Positions 1 to 9,915 of a stretch of 64,000 nt of DNA are shown in pieces (the stretch's first letter is position 1; every line of letters starts with the position of its first letter). The position numbers and the translations under genes are program-made. Source of the stretch: Selaginella moellendorffii (Eukaryota > Streptophyta > Lycopodiopsida > Selaginellales > Selaginellaceae); NCBI RefSeq assembly GCF_000143415.4, contig NW_003314283.1, positions 923,734 through 987,733 of the forward strand, read 5' to 3'. The notes beneath the pieces were generated by a model. It had not been told where the DNA came from, ran no database searches, and worked only from the letters and a program-made list of their open reading frames with translations.

Positions 1-241
1 GCCAAGTCCGGCTCGGCTCAACTGCCCGGTCGTGTCACATGGTGCGCACCGGCCTTGGCACTTGGAGGCGGACTGGTTCGCCGGCGAACCGGCCCGCCTC
101 CAAGCGCCAAGGCAAGGCTCTCGGGCGGTTGGCCTTGGCGCGGGCCGGCCAAGGTGCTTGGGGGAGGCCTGCATCGAGCCCACGCCCTGTTCCCCTCTTC
201 TTATGCATTTATAATTTATAATGAGTTTTTTTTATTTTCAG
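1..241. other. GC-rich leader upstream of the ParB/methyltransferase pseudogene
   Basis: The first 190 bases are GC-rich with repeated CCGGC/GCCAAG words. They have three overlapping short open frames but no convincing product. A pyrimidine-rich tract ends in CAG at 239-241 and looks like a splice acceptor, so an upstream exon may lie here or outside the window. Confidence 0.3.
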
Positions 242-3200
242 AAACGGAAGCAACTACAAAAGGAGAGGGATGTTGGATCAAAGAGAAGACATGAGGAAGA
301 TGAAATCTAGGACGACAATCAAGTTGACCTTCAGATAGAGATTTCCACAGCGACAACTCTACCGTCTTCCCAACCAAATAGCTCCAGTCCACATGCACCC
401 CCACCACCGCCATCGATGCCACCACCACCATTACCACCGCCACCACCGCCACCACCATTACCACCACTGCCACCTTTACCTTCATCACCACCATTACCAC
501 CACCGTCATCACCACCATTACCACCACCACCACCAGCATCATCACCACCACCAGCACAACCATTGTCATCACTACCATTGCTGCCACAACCACAAATGCC
601 ACTACTCTTAACATATTCACAAAATATGGCAGAAATGGAGTAGTGCCCAAGTAGCTCTGTAGCAGCGCCTGATGGCGGTGTTGGGCCAGAGTCGGGGGCT
701 AGATCTGATAATGGTGCTACTGGAGGTGTAGCTGAAGCTGAAAGAGAAGTGGAGTTACCTGAACACATTGTCGACAAGCGCTTCCAAGAGACAGTTTTGA
801 GAACTAAAGAGAAGGCCATTCACACGACTATGGAGTCTCTCAAGTGGGAAGGCCCGGGGCACATGATCCGAGAAATCCCACTATGTCGATTCACTCAGAC
901 AAGCATCGTTCAGTCTGCTTCACCGCACTTCGTCAACATGGACATCTATAGTCTATACAAACAGAATGGCCTTGGGACAAACATAGGTATGTTCCTTGTT
1001 TCAGTTTTCAAGCCAGGAACGACAAATACCCTCTCGGTGTCACCGGAAATCGAGAGGGATTGGGATGACATTTGGAAAATGAAGTCCCGCGAATTTGACA
1101 ACAAGCTTATGAGCCATCCTAAGACTCAACAATTTGTGGGGAAAATGTTCTACATTATCGACGGGAATCATCGCTGGTGCGCGTGGATGAAGTGCATCTG
1201 AGAATGCTTCCGAGACGATCCTGTCTATCACATCAATGTTCCGGTTGGACATGTACACGCGAGAGGATCTCTAGATTTGGCAAGGCTTGTGATAGCTTGC
1301 CACAAAATTAATGCGTAAGTACCTCTCCTTCTTCAATCACTTTTAACAATTTGTGTTTTGCAGACTGGGACAGTTTGTAGTGCAGAAACAAAGCCTAGTA
1401 CATGATATCGAGCAGATCCGGTTTCTTGCCAATCTCGACAAGGATGCAGTCCGCAGCCACTATGGTGATGATTTAGCATCACTTATTCGACATCAACGAG
1501 GTCGTCAGGATGCCAATAGATGGTACAAGAATCCAGTGGCTTTTATGACAGCTGTGTGAAGTAAGGTATGTTCTTTTAAGTATACTTCTTATCATAGAAT
1601 GTTTGTGTTGTCTTCAGCCATTGGTGAAGGTTAAGCAAGATGCATATGCACAGTCGCATCGAGCTGAAAATGATCAAGAACTCTCAAAGCATTTAGCTGC
1701 AATTGACAAGAAAATCAACAGCACAAAGAAGACAAAGGTAAAGAAATTACTTAGTGTGGCTGACCCTTGACGCCCAAAGGAGTGGTTCGATATTATAACA
1801 GAGATTGCTTGTCATGAAAGTAAGTATTGTTTGTATTTACATGAAGGTTCTCACAAAAGCTATTTTTTAGTGGGCAAAACTCCAGATGAGATTATTTACA
1901 ACATCTCAAAGTCAAAGCTTACATATGAGGAACAGATACACATTCTGAACGACCTCAATAGCAGACTCAGGGAAGGAGAAAAAGGTTTGGATAGTATGAT
2001 GGAGACTGTGATGAGGAGGACTGTCTACATTTCACAAACTGTATATGAAGGGGAGATGTTTCTAGCGCCTTTCATAGGGGATGATCCTAAGCAACTTCCA
2101 TTTAAGGACTTCGTCACCATTGAGCTTACAAAACTTGGAGAGGACTGGCTGCCAAAGAAGGCCACAAGCACGACTCCATTTGATAAACAACTTGGCCAAC
2201 TTTACTTCATGCGTCGAGTGGCTTTCAGGTAACATACAATTTCTCAACTATACTCAATTGTTTATATTCTATTATAGGTATCTCCAATATAGAGGCGTTC
2301 CTCTCGAAACACTGGTATGCACACGCCTCCTGAGGCATGGTGTGAGAGATGGAGGCATGTACCCGACAACAATGAAGTTTCCAGCAGCAATAAAGCACGC
2401 TTGTCCTTGGGAATTGGAGATGCCAGATTATGAACCAACCCACCATGAGGCTGCAAGAGGCAACAATGATGACGAAGATGATGGCCATGAGAATGTCGAC
2501 CCTGTTGGTGCCAATGGCGAGCAGAGTGAAGATGGCGGTGAGAATGAGATTCTTTGAGACGAAGTCGAGCAAGAGAACCAGAACATCCAAGAAGTTCTAC
2601 CTCGACGAAAGCGAGCAAATCCACATCTGGAGGAATTAGTCAACAGTGATGATGATCGTCCAAGACGTCCCCGTAACTGAGGAACTTCTCGAGGTATATT
2701 TCTTTTTATTCTCTCCTTTTCTTAGTTCCTCAAAATGGTTGCAGCAAAAACTGTCGGGAGTAACTTCATTCCAGCTCGTCTTGATGCTCGAGAAGAGGAC
2801 TTGGAGGAACTTACATCTACCACACGCCACATGACGGTATGTAAATTTTTCTTAAGTTCACATCTTATCTTTGTCTTCTCCCCCTAGATTCGCCCTGTAT
2901 CTCTAGTGGCATTCCGTGGTGAAGTTGGGATCTTTATTGGCTCCTATAGTTCATTGATGGCATCTTTTGAGGAGGATGCTGAGAATATGGCTATCCGGCA
3001 AAAGTGGGAGCGCTTTTGTCAGAAGATCCATAGGCGACCACTCAAGAGCACAAACTTCATGCTCTTTGACATGCCAGATGGTCTTCCAGACGCTAATGGT
3101 GATGTCCCAAGCTAGAACAACCTGACTAAAGACCACTTGAAGGATGCATTCCTTTTGGCAGCAATTCTCCTTCACACAACCGGTCAAGTTGCCTTCATTC

Positions 3201-3750
3201 TCCCGAATGACCCCCATTGGATGTCCTGCCTTATGAGGTATGCAAGTCGAGTCAACTTCAAGAGGTTCTCTTCCGGATGCATCATGGATAGTGTTGGGGT
3301 TGAGACCAAAGGTGTCCTAGGCATGCCAGAGAAGGTAAGAAATCATTTTCTGTTTTGGTTGTCTCTAAAGTTTTATTATTCAGGTTATGATGTGGACCTA
3401 CCATGTGTTTTGCAGAAAAGAAAATGACGGTTTTCGTGATAGCGAGCGTGCTGCAAGGGTTTTGCCAGGGTATGACAGCTTTACTGACATCATACCAAAT
3501 CTCATAGATGACGACATCCGCAACACATTGTCTGGGTATCGGTTCCAATCTCCATCGGCGATGCATGTCCTACTTGAGCTTTATTGCCCAACTAGAGGTG
3601 TTGTCATCGATTGCACAGCAGGTAGTGGTTCGATGGTCGAAGCAGCACGTGACTCTGGTAGATCGGTGTTTGCGATTGAAGAATATGAGTTCTTCAAACG
3701 CCGTCTTCGAGGTTTTCGTCCTTCTCTATCAGTTGCTTCTAGGAGGTAAT
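242..3750 (+). pseudogene. Decayed ParB/Srx-like plus permuted DNA-methyltransferase-like gene
   Basis: One reading path runs through the region when seven short introns are removed: 1315-1363, 1566-1617, 1820-1870, 2229-2277, 2694-2744, 2837-2887 and 3335-3383. All are GT-AG and 49-52 bases long, and all keep frame. Order of parts: acidic/basic start, proline-rich low complexity (about 395-590), a ParB/sulfiredoxin-like domain (IREIPL near 870, IDGNHRW near 1160), a charged middle, an Asp/Glu-rich linker (about 2455-2560), then a methyltransferase-like domain. The last part has a motif-IV-like site reading FDMPDG near 3065 and a C-terminal SAM-binding motif (VVIDCTAGSGSMVEAA, then GRSVFAIE) near 3600-3690. 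This order resembles circularly permuted beta-class N4/N6 enzymes. In-frame stops at 308, 641, 1199, 1557, 1768, 2555, 2678 and 3113 make this copy non-functional. The ParB-like and methyltransferase calls rest on motif reading only. The true start is not visible. Confidence 0.6.
394..560 (+). repeat. CCA/CCG trinucleotide-rich tract
   Basis: An imperfect run of CCA, CCG and TTACCA triplets. In the frame of the surrounding pseudogene it reads as a poly-proline stretch with Leu and Ser. In the next frame it reads His/Tyr-rich and on the other strand Gly-rich, so those alternative frames are shadows of the microsatellite. Confidence 0.75.
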
Positions 3751-3756
3751 TTATGA

Positions 3757-4163
3757 TGTTTTAAAAACTTATAAATAATACATATTTAGTTTTCTAGAAG
3801 TTTTCCTAGGTATGCATGGCATATCATATGCAATGTGTAAATTGAGGAGTGGTATGAAAAATCTATTTATTAATGATACATCAATTGAATGCAATGAGAA
3901 AGATGTGTCACATGTCAATGTGATAATGATTGTGACACTGACAGTGTCAGTGTAGCAGATAGCGACAGTGATAGTGTCAGTGACAGAGACAGTGTCAGTG
4001 TCAGAGATGACAAAGTTACAGTGTCAGTTTGTCAAATTTCATAATTACTAGTATTATCAGTTTATTATCTATAGGTAATACAATTTTGTTAATAAAAAAA
4101 AGGCGAGAGGGGGGGGGGGCATGAATAATATCATAGTGTAAGAATTATTAGTGGCTGGAATTT
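3757..4163. repeat. AT-rich spacer with degenerate GTGTCA/GACAGT hexamer array
   Basis: No gene is visible. Between about 3905 and 4030 the words GTGTCA, GACAGT and AGTGTCAGTG recur many times with spacer changes, as in a decayed short tandem repeat. A G-run lies at about 4110-4120. Confidence 0.55.
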
Positions 4164-4712
4164 TCAGTAGGATGGCCTAAAAATACCATATTCAGCACTT
4201 GTGGGTGTAGGATTTACTAACGGAATATTGTTCCTCACCATGAAATGATAATGATTGTGTGTTCTTAACTCTTTCTTGATTTTCTTATACATCCATTTAT
4301 GCACACCTTCCACACCAGTTCTTGGGCAGTTGTGACAGTGTTCTAGAAAAGTTTCTAGACCCATACAGCCTTCCGTTTTATCTAAATAAAAGTAGCAGAT
4401 GGGACACTGGAGATAATATGTGTTCATTCTTTCAAAAGTTTCAACCATATCGGGAGCAAGATCTTGAAGAAACATTTGGCATCGCTCTTGAAGCACATGA
4501 GGCAATCCATCTTTAGTAGCAACATCTAGAACATTATCTGGAAGAGGGATCTCTTGTTCAGTCACACTTGGGGCTACAAAAGAAAAGGCCTCACAACGAT
4601 TGATGTATGGAGGGAAGGGTGGAATGTTGGTAGAAGTTGGAGACGGAGGTGGAGACTCATATGAAATGCATGGGGGCCAAATGCGAGTAGCAATAGCATT
4701 TTCCCTAGCCAT
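4164..4712 (-). CDS. Unrecognised zinc-cluster protein, 182 aa, intact member of a tandem pair
   Basis: Single-exon open frame from ATG at 4712 to the stop at 4164. The N-terminus is Pro/Ser-rich (ESPPPSP). A conserved C-terminal half holds a probable metal cluster: CPIC, eleven residues, Cys, then EHCHNCPR, followed by a basic stretch WMYKKIKKEL and the ending EYGIFRP. I do not recognise the family. A second, broken copy with the same ending lies about 0.8 kb to the right on the same strand, so conservation between the two copies supports coding. The Cys/His spacing suggests zinc binding (inference). It could be a lineage-specific or transposon-associated gene, given the repeat-rich surroundings. 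Confidence 0.55.
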   Translation of the reverse strand: MARENAIATRIWPPCISYESPPPSPTSTNIPPFPPYINRCEAFSFVAPSVTEQEIPLPDNVLDVATKDGLPHVLQERCQMFLQDLAPDMVETFERMNTYYLQCPICYFYLDKTEGCMGLETFLEHCHNCPRTGVEGVHKWMYKKIKKELRTHNHYHFMVRNNIPLVNPTPTSAEYGIFRPSY

Positions 4713-4970
4713 TCCTACACTCTAAACAAACTGAAATTTCAATGTTGAAAGCATCCCTTGTTGGTATTTATACTAAGAAAAGATCTAGGGGTTCTTGAAA
4801 GTTTAAATTGTCAGTCTCAAAAATGGGACTTCAGAATTATAACAGTGTCAGAACCACTTGTATATATAATAATATCTTTATACATGCTAGAATAATATCA
4901 TTCTCGAAAATATAAGATTCTCCACTTTACTCATAAAGAATTAACCTTTTGAAAAAACTATGCATGACTT

Positions 4971-5537
4971 TCACATTACATTAAAGGGTGGCCTAAATAT
5001 CCCATATTCAGCATTTACTGATGCAGTGTTCACCAATGGAATATTGTTCTCCACCATGAAATCATAATAGCTATGTGTTTTTAATTCTTTCTTGATTTTC
5101 TTATACATCCACGCGTGCACACCTTCCAAACCCGCTCTTGGGCATTTGCGACAATGCTCAATAAAATTTACCAAACCCATGCAACCATCTATCTTGTTTA
5201 AATAAAAGTTGCATATAGGACACTAAAGATAATATGTATCTACATTAAGCTCCCCTGCCATATCTGGAGCAAGATCTTGAAGAAAATATTGACATCACTC
5301 TTGAAGCATTGGAGGCAATCCAACTTTTTTAACAACATCATAAGGAAAGAGTTTTTGTTCAGTTGCACTCGAGGTCGCAAATAAAAGAGCCTCACAACAG
5401 CCTTCAAAATGAAAAGGAGGATTGTTGCGTAGAGGTGAAGGTGGATTATTGGTTGAGATTGGAGATGGAGGTGGAGACTCATATGAGAGGCCTTGGGGAC
5501 CAAAAGTAAACTTCTTCCTAACCATTGCAACACACAA
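4971..5537 (-). pseudogene. Broken tandem copy of the zinc-cluster gene
   Basis: It aligns along its length with the 4164-4712 gene: the ESPPPSP start, the LPPMLQE segment, the FLQDLAPDM segment, CPIC, EHCRKCPRAG, WMYKKIKKEL and the EYGIFRP end. Two in-frame stops interrupt it. One follows LPPMLQE, where the intact copy has Arg, and the other directly precedes CPIC, where the intact copy has Gln. Both are explained by a single C-to-T change (CGA to TGA, CAG to TAG). No compensating splice sites are apparent. Confidence 0.6.
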
Positions 5538-5967
5538 GAAGAATTAAACTTCCTAGCAATAAAAATTCTCTCATTAATATACTATATTTCAATCTCGGGA
5601 ATGATGTTTTATTATGACATAACACTATAGTGAATGATAATTGTCAGTCTTAGTAATTACAACCTACTATGAGAAACAAGTGGCTATAGGGTTTCAGAAG
5701 CTAAAAACTAGCATATAATTAATATGTAGCATTATTTTATATAGTTGGCCTGCCATATATAATAATAGCGAATATACACAGGCACGCGAGTATGCCTTTT
5801 TGCAAGATTACCTTTCAATCCCAAAATCATATATAGATTTAATTCTTTGATTTGTCTACATCATATATCTTTGCAAAGACAAAACATATCAAAAGGAATA
5901 AGATATATATAAAAAACTTACATTTTTTTATAATATTTTAGTGGATTACAAAAGCCATTGAAAGGGT
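5538..5967. other. AT-rich intergenic stretch
   Basis: Contains TATATA-rich sequence and no recognisable gene, RNA or repeat unit. Confidence 0.6.
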
Positions 5968-6213
5968 TTATAGAGTGGATTTATTAGTGCTTTCCGCTGT
6001 GCTGTCCATTTCTTCTTTTCTCTTGCTCTGGATTGTTGTTTCGGAAGTAACAGGAGCATTTTTATCAATAGTGACAGTGGTCTCCACATTCCCGGATGGG
6101 TAATAAGGACCAGGTGTGTAATATGGAGATTGTGGTAGTGAAACAAAATTCACATTCTCACATTTCTGTATGCTAGAACTACTTAGAGATTTTTTGTCTT
6201 CCTTGCTTCCCAT
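5968..6213 (-). CDS. Small hypothetical open frame, 81 aa
   Basis: ATG at 6213, stop at 5968. The product is hydrophilic and rich in Ser, Thr and Lys, with a Tyr/Pro motif (YYTPGPYYPSG). There is no signal peptide, membrane segment or domain I recognise. It lies on the same strand as the zinc-cluster pair, but shares only the general Pro/Ser-rich style of their N-termini. It may be a gene fragment or a chance open frame in AT-rich DNA. Confidence 0.25.
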   Translation of the reverse strand: MGSKEDKKSLSSSSIQKCENVNFVSLPQSPYYTPGPYYPSGNVETTVTIDKNAPVTSETTIQSKRKEEMDSTAESTNKSTL

Positions 6214-7076
6214 CTCTGTAAACCCTAAAGAATAAATGAGTGAATCAGTGTTTCGAATTATTTATATATTTCTGGTCAATTGTTGAAATGTTAAAATGTT
6301 GAAATGTACAATAGAAATTTTCCGGTTCATTCGAACTTCAATATTCCCATTTTATTTGGGACCAATAAAGCCCAAAAATTTCTATGGGTTCAGACGAACT
6401 TCTAATTCTAGAAATTGTATAAACTGCATTAGAAAGATTCAAAAAATAAAAATCTCTTTGAACCATTGATACTTAAACTCATAAATTTCAAGTTCACCAA
6501 AGAATAACATTTTTCTGACTTAATATTTCCTTATAAAACTTATGGTTGACTATGTTGACTAGCATTGACTTGAGCTGAATTGAGCTCAACTCGTGAGGTC
6601 AACTCAACTTTGGACCATCCCCCTCCTTAGAAGGTGAACAAGGCATGGTGAGCCTTCGGTGTCAAACCATTGACGAATATTGGTGAGGTGCAAAGGATGG
6701 AAAGGGTAATATATGCTGGTATTACTTTATGAAATAGTTTATCGTTCAATGAGGGCATCGAACTTCGTCTATAGGTGGTGGAGTTGTGAGACACAAAATC
6801 CACATGCCCCAAAGTGGAGCCAAAAGGGTGCCACGTGGTAGTGACTGAAGCGAAAGCCAAACAAGCATAACACGTTTGGACTAAAAGCTCTGACTTAAAA
6901 GGTCGAGAGTGGAACTCCCAACAAAGTGCTCAAAGAACGACTATGAAACAAGCAATAAGTGAGCCTCTAGATTACAATGTGAGTATACCCAAATTGAGGA
7001 ACCACTCCTTAGGCTGTTGGGTAGGTTCATCCCTATGAGGACACAAGAAGACCAACACATAACACGTGGCAGAGTC
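6214..7076. other. Intergenic, no gene seen
   Basis: AT-rich to about 6600, then mixed composition leading into the minisatellite. Short open frames have no domain signature. Confidence 0.55.
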
Positions 7077-7495
7077 CGAGATGGACCTGAGATAGAGTCC
7101 TAGATGGACCCGAGATGGACCCAAGATGGAGTCTGAGATGGAGTCCAAGATGGAGTCCAAGATGGAGTCCGAGATGGAGTCCGCGATGGACCCGAGATGG
7201 ACCCGAGATGGAGTCCGAGATGGACCCGAGATGGAGTCCAAGATGGAGTCCGAGATGGATCCGAGATGGAGTCCGAGATGGACCCGAGATAGAGTCCAAG
7301 ATGGACCTGAGATGGAGTCCGAGATGGACCAAGACGGAGTCCGAGATGGAGTCCGAGATGGACCTGAGATGGAATCCAAGATGGAGTCCGAAAAGGATCT
7401 GAGATGGAGTCCGAGGTCGAGACCGAGACTGGGACCGAGACTGAGACCGAGACCGAGACCGAGATCGAGACCGAGACCGAGATGAGGTCGAGGCT
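7077..7495. repeat. 12-bp minisatellite (GAGATGGAGTCC / GAGATGGACCCG type)
   Basis: About 25-30 imperfect copies of a 12-base unit built on GAGATGGAGTCC, alternating with GAGATGGACCCG and CAAGATGG variants. After about 7410 it passes into a 6-base GAGACC array. Because the unit length is a multiple of three, long open frames arise on both strands (Glu-Met-Glu-Ser type on plus, Ser-Arg-Thr-Pro type on minus). These should not be taken as genes without other support. Confidence 0.85.
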
Positions 7496-7639
7496 GAGAT
7501 CGAGCCTTAGCCTGAGTCTGAGAGGGTGAAAGCCCAAAGCGTTTGTCTCCCAGACCCTCATATACCCGAACTGATCATCACAACGTAACACAATACTGAA
7601 ATCTTTCTCTGGCCTGGAAATCAACCAAGCGTACCCACA

Positions 7640-8240
7640 AGGCCCACGTAGGGCCACGGTGTTCCGAAATGTTGTCCCAAAGTCCCAAACTATGGAAAGG
7701 AAGAAGGATAGCCCTCTAGTGTTGACCAAGGACACAATCACACAGTGAGGAAGTCCTAGAGGACAGTGGGACTTAGTGGTTGGGACTGTGGGCCTTGATC
7801 CAGTGACAATGTTGGCGAACACGGCCAAGGACAGAAAAGGACTTGGTAGGGACCGGAATGGAGATATTGGGGAAGGCCATGTCTGTAGGCATCTTAAGGA
7901 TGCTAAGGAGTGGATCTAGGGTGCCCACTCATGGACGAATAGCCCAGTCTTGGAGAGACGGGATTGCAATGCAAGTGGTGTTAGACCACCAATGTGACCA
8001 AAGTGAATGGGTGTGGCCTAGCGTAATGGGCTGATATGTCAATAGTACCTTGGGGTGTTGGTTATGGGATCGGACACGTTAAGCACTTAGACCAAGTGCA
8101 AAGGTTGAGTGGCATGGATGCCATTCTTGGGGCCACCAAGTCCTAACTAGGACTTATGGAAGTTGTGAATGAGACTCCTCCAAGTGGTTGGATGTGCAGT
8201 TAAGTGACTAAAGTAAAATGGAAAAATTAGTCGCTTACAG
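7640..8240. repeat. Direct repeat, left copy (about 600 bp)
   Basis: Closely similar to 8520-9140 in the same orientation. Shared landmarks are GTGTTCCGAAATGTTGTCCC, ATGGGCTGATATGTCA, GGGATCGGACAC and ACTTAGACCAAGTGCAAAGG. It has no coding signature. The copies could be LTRs of an unrecognised element or a duplicated transposon segment. Confidence 0.7.
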
Positions 8241-8519
8241 ACTCCAATGAAGCCAGTTTGGCCCAGGAAGGATGTGCTCAGGTGTTAGGTGATGGGATAA
8301 CCACTGGGAAGTCCAAGGCTAAAGTGATTATGGACTAACAAGTGGGGTAGCTTGGTGAAGTGTTCAAGAGCCAGCTCTAGTTCCCCCGGGAGATCGAATG
8401 GCCGATGCTCCCTGTCCAAGTGTGGGTGGCACTACCTACTTGGATACCTAATGTGGCTCAACAGAACCTCACTCTAAGCCCATGGCTAAAGCACCAAAAG
8501 GCAGAAGGTGGGGAGAGTA

Positions 8520-9140
8520 CCCATGAGGCTCGCGTAAGGCCACAGTGTTCCGAAATGTTGTCCCAAAATCCCAAACTGTGAAAAGGAAAAGGAGCAATCC
8601 TCTAGTGTAGTGACTAAGGATATGGTCACATGGTGAGGAAGTCCCAAAGGACAGTGGGACTTAGAGGTCGGGCCTACAGGCTTTGTTCCAGTGGCAATGT
8701 TGGCAAACACAACCATAGACAGAAAGGGACTTGGTGGGGACTGAAAAAGGGATATTGGGGAAGGTTGTTCCCCATGTCTACGAACATCCTAAGGATGTTA
8801 AGGAGTGGATTTGGGATGACCACTCATGGATGGATAACCCAGTCTTGGAGAGATAGGACTGTGATCCAGGTGGTATTGGACCACTAGTGTGGCAAAGGTG
8901 ATAGGGCATAGCCTTAGCGTAATGGGCTGATATGTCAGTGGTACCTTTGAGTGTTGGTCATGGGATCGGACACATGGAGCACTTAGACCAAGTGCAAAGG
9001 TTGAGTGGCAGGGGTGCCATTCTCGGGGTTAGCAAACCCCAAGTCTGGAATAGAACTTATGGAGGTTGTGAGTGAAACTTTTCCAAGTAGTCAAAGAGGT
9101 GGTTAAGTGATTAAAGTGAAATGGAAAATTTAGTAGCTTA
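8520..9140. repeat. Direct repeat, right copy (about 620 bp)
   Basis: Partner of 7640-8240, about 0.88 kb downstream, with scattered substitutions and small indels. Its right edge abuts the copia reverse-transcriptase remnant. The roughly 280 bases between the copies hold no gene. Confidence 0.7.
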
Positions 9141-9715
9141 CACAAGCAAAACTTTATAGGTATATACCCACTAGACTTGGGATTGCATATGGCCTCAAAG
9201 CCAAGAAAGTAGGAGACTTGGACAAAGTCCTTCATCTAGAATTATTGGCTGAGAGAAGCTTTCGAAACAACAATGGCATTAGGATCATCATTCACAATTA
9301 GCAAATCATTAATGTAAAGGGCCACAACAAATATAGTCCCAGATGACTTTTCGTATAGCATGGCAGCAATAAAAGCCTTGAGTACAAAAGGTAGCATCAA
9401 ATTTTTGATACCAAATGCATAAGCTTTTATATAAAACTATCCACAATTGCCATACAACTCCACTAAGGGCAATATTGTCCTAGAGGCATGTGCATGTATA
9501 TATCCTTTTGCAAATCCCCATTCAAGAATGCCATCTTAACATTCATATAGTGGACTTGCTATTTACAAGCAGCCACAAGCACAAAAAGGGTATGGAGGCT
9601 GACCATTTTGACAACCAATGAAAATGTTATATCATAACCATATGCATATCTGATGAAGATGAATTTCTTTTTGGGATCTAACTTTTATCAAAGTTGATCA
9701 AGGATATGCACATAG
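9125..9715 (-). mobile_element. Ty1/copia reverse transcriptase remnant
   Basis: Read on the minus strand in shifting frames, it shows the copia RT landmarks in the right order. These are a segment like DPKKKF...GYDITFSLVVK, then VKMAFLNGDLQKDI, then the catalytic box ALYINDLLIV (consensus YVDDLLI, with Val-Asp-Asp changed to Ile-Asn-Asp), then MKDFVQVSYFLGFE. Frameshifts and stops separate the pieces, and no LTRs were identified. It is a fossil fragment that is probably internal to a larger decayed element. Confidence 0.7.
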
Positions 9716-9915
9716 AAAGTGGGACATATTAGGACTAGAGTCTATCCAAAATGCCTGCCATCTAAAGCAACCATGGCATGCAACAACTTGAGCAGCATGG
9801 CCATGTCCAAGAACCTTGTCCAACATGCTAGCTCCAAGCACATTGAAGTCCAATTTCACTACAAGTGTGGCTAGTCGATGGCAGCACCCATCACCAAGCC
9901 ATTGGAGCCACACTA

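Noticed and set aside
393-643. His/Tyr-rich, Pro-rich and Gly-rich open frames across the CCA tract as separate genes
   Set aside because: They are frame variants of one trinucleotide repeat. Only the Pro-rich frame continues into the ParB-like gene.
6972-7828. Long minus-strand Ser/Arg/Thr/Pro frame and plus-strand Glu-Met-Glu-Ser frames as proteins
   Set aside because: They are produced by the 12-base minisatellite and contain no non-repetitive domain.
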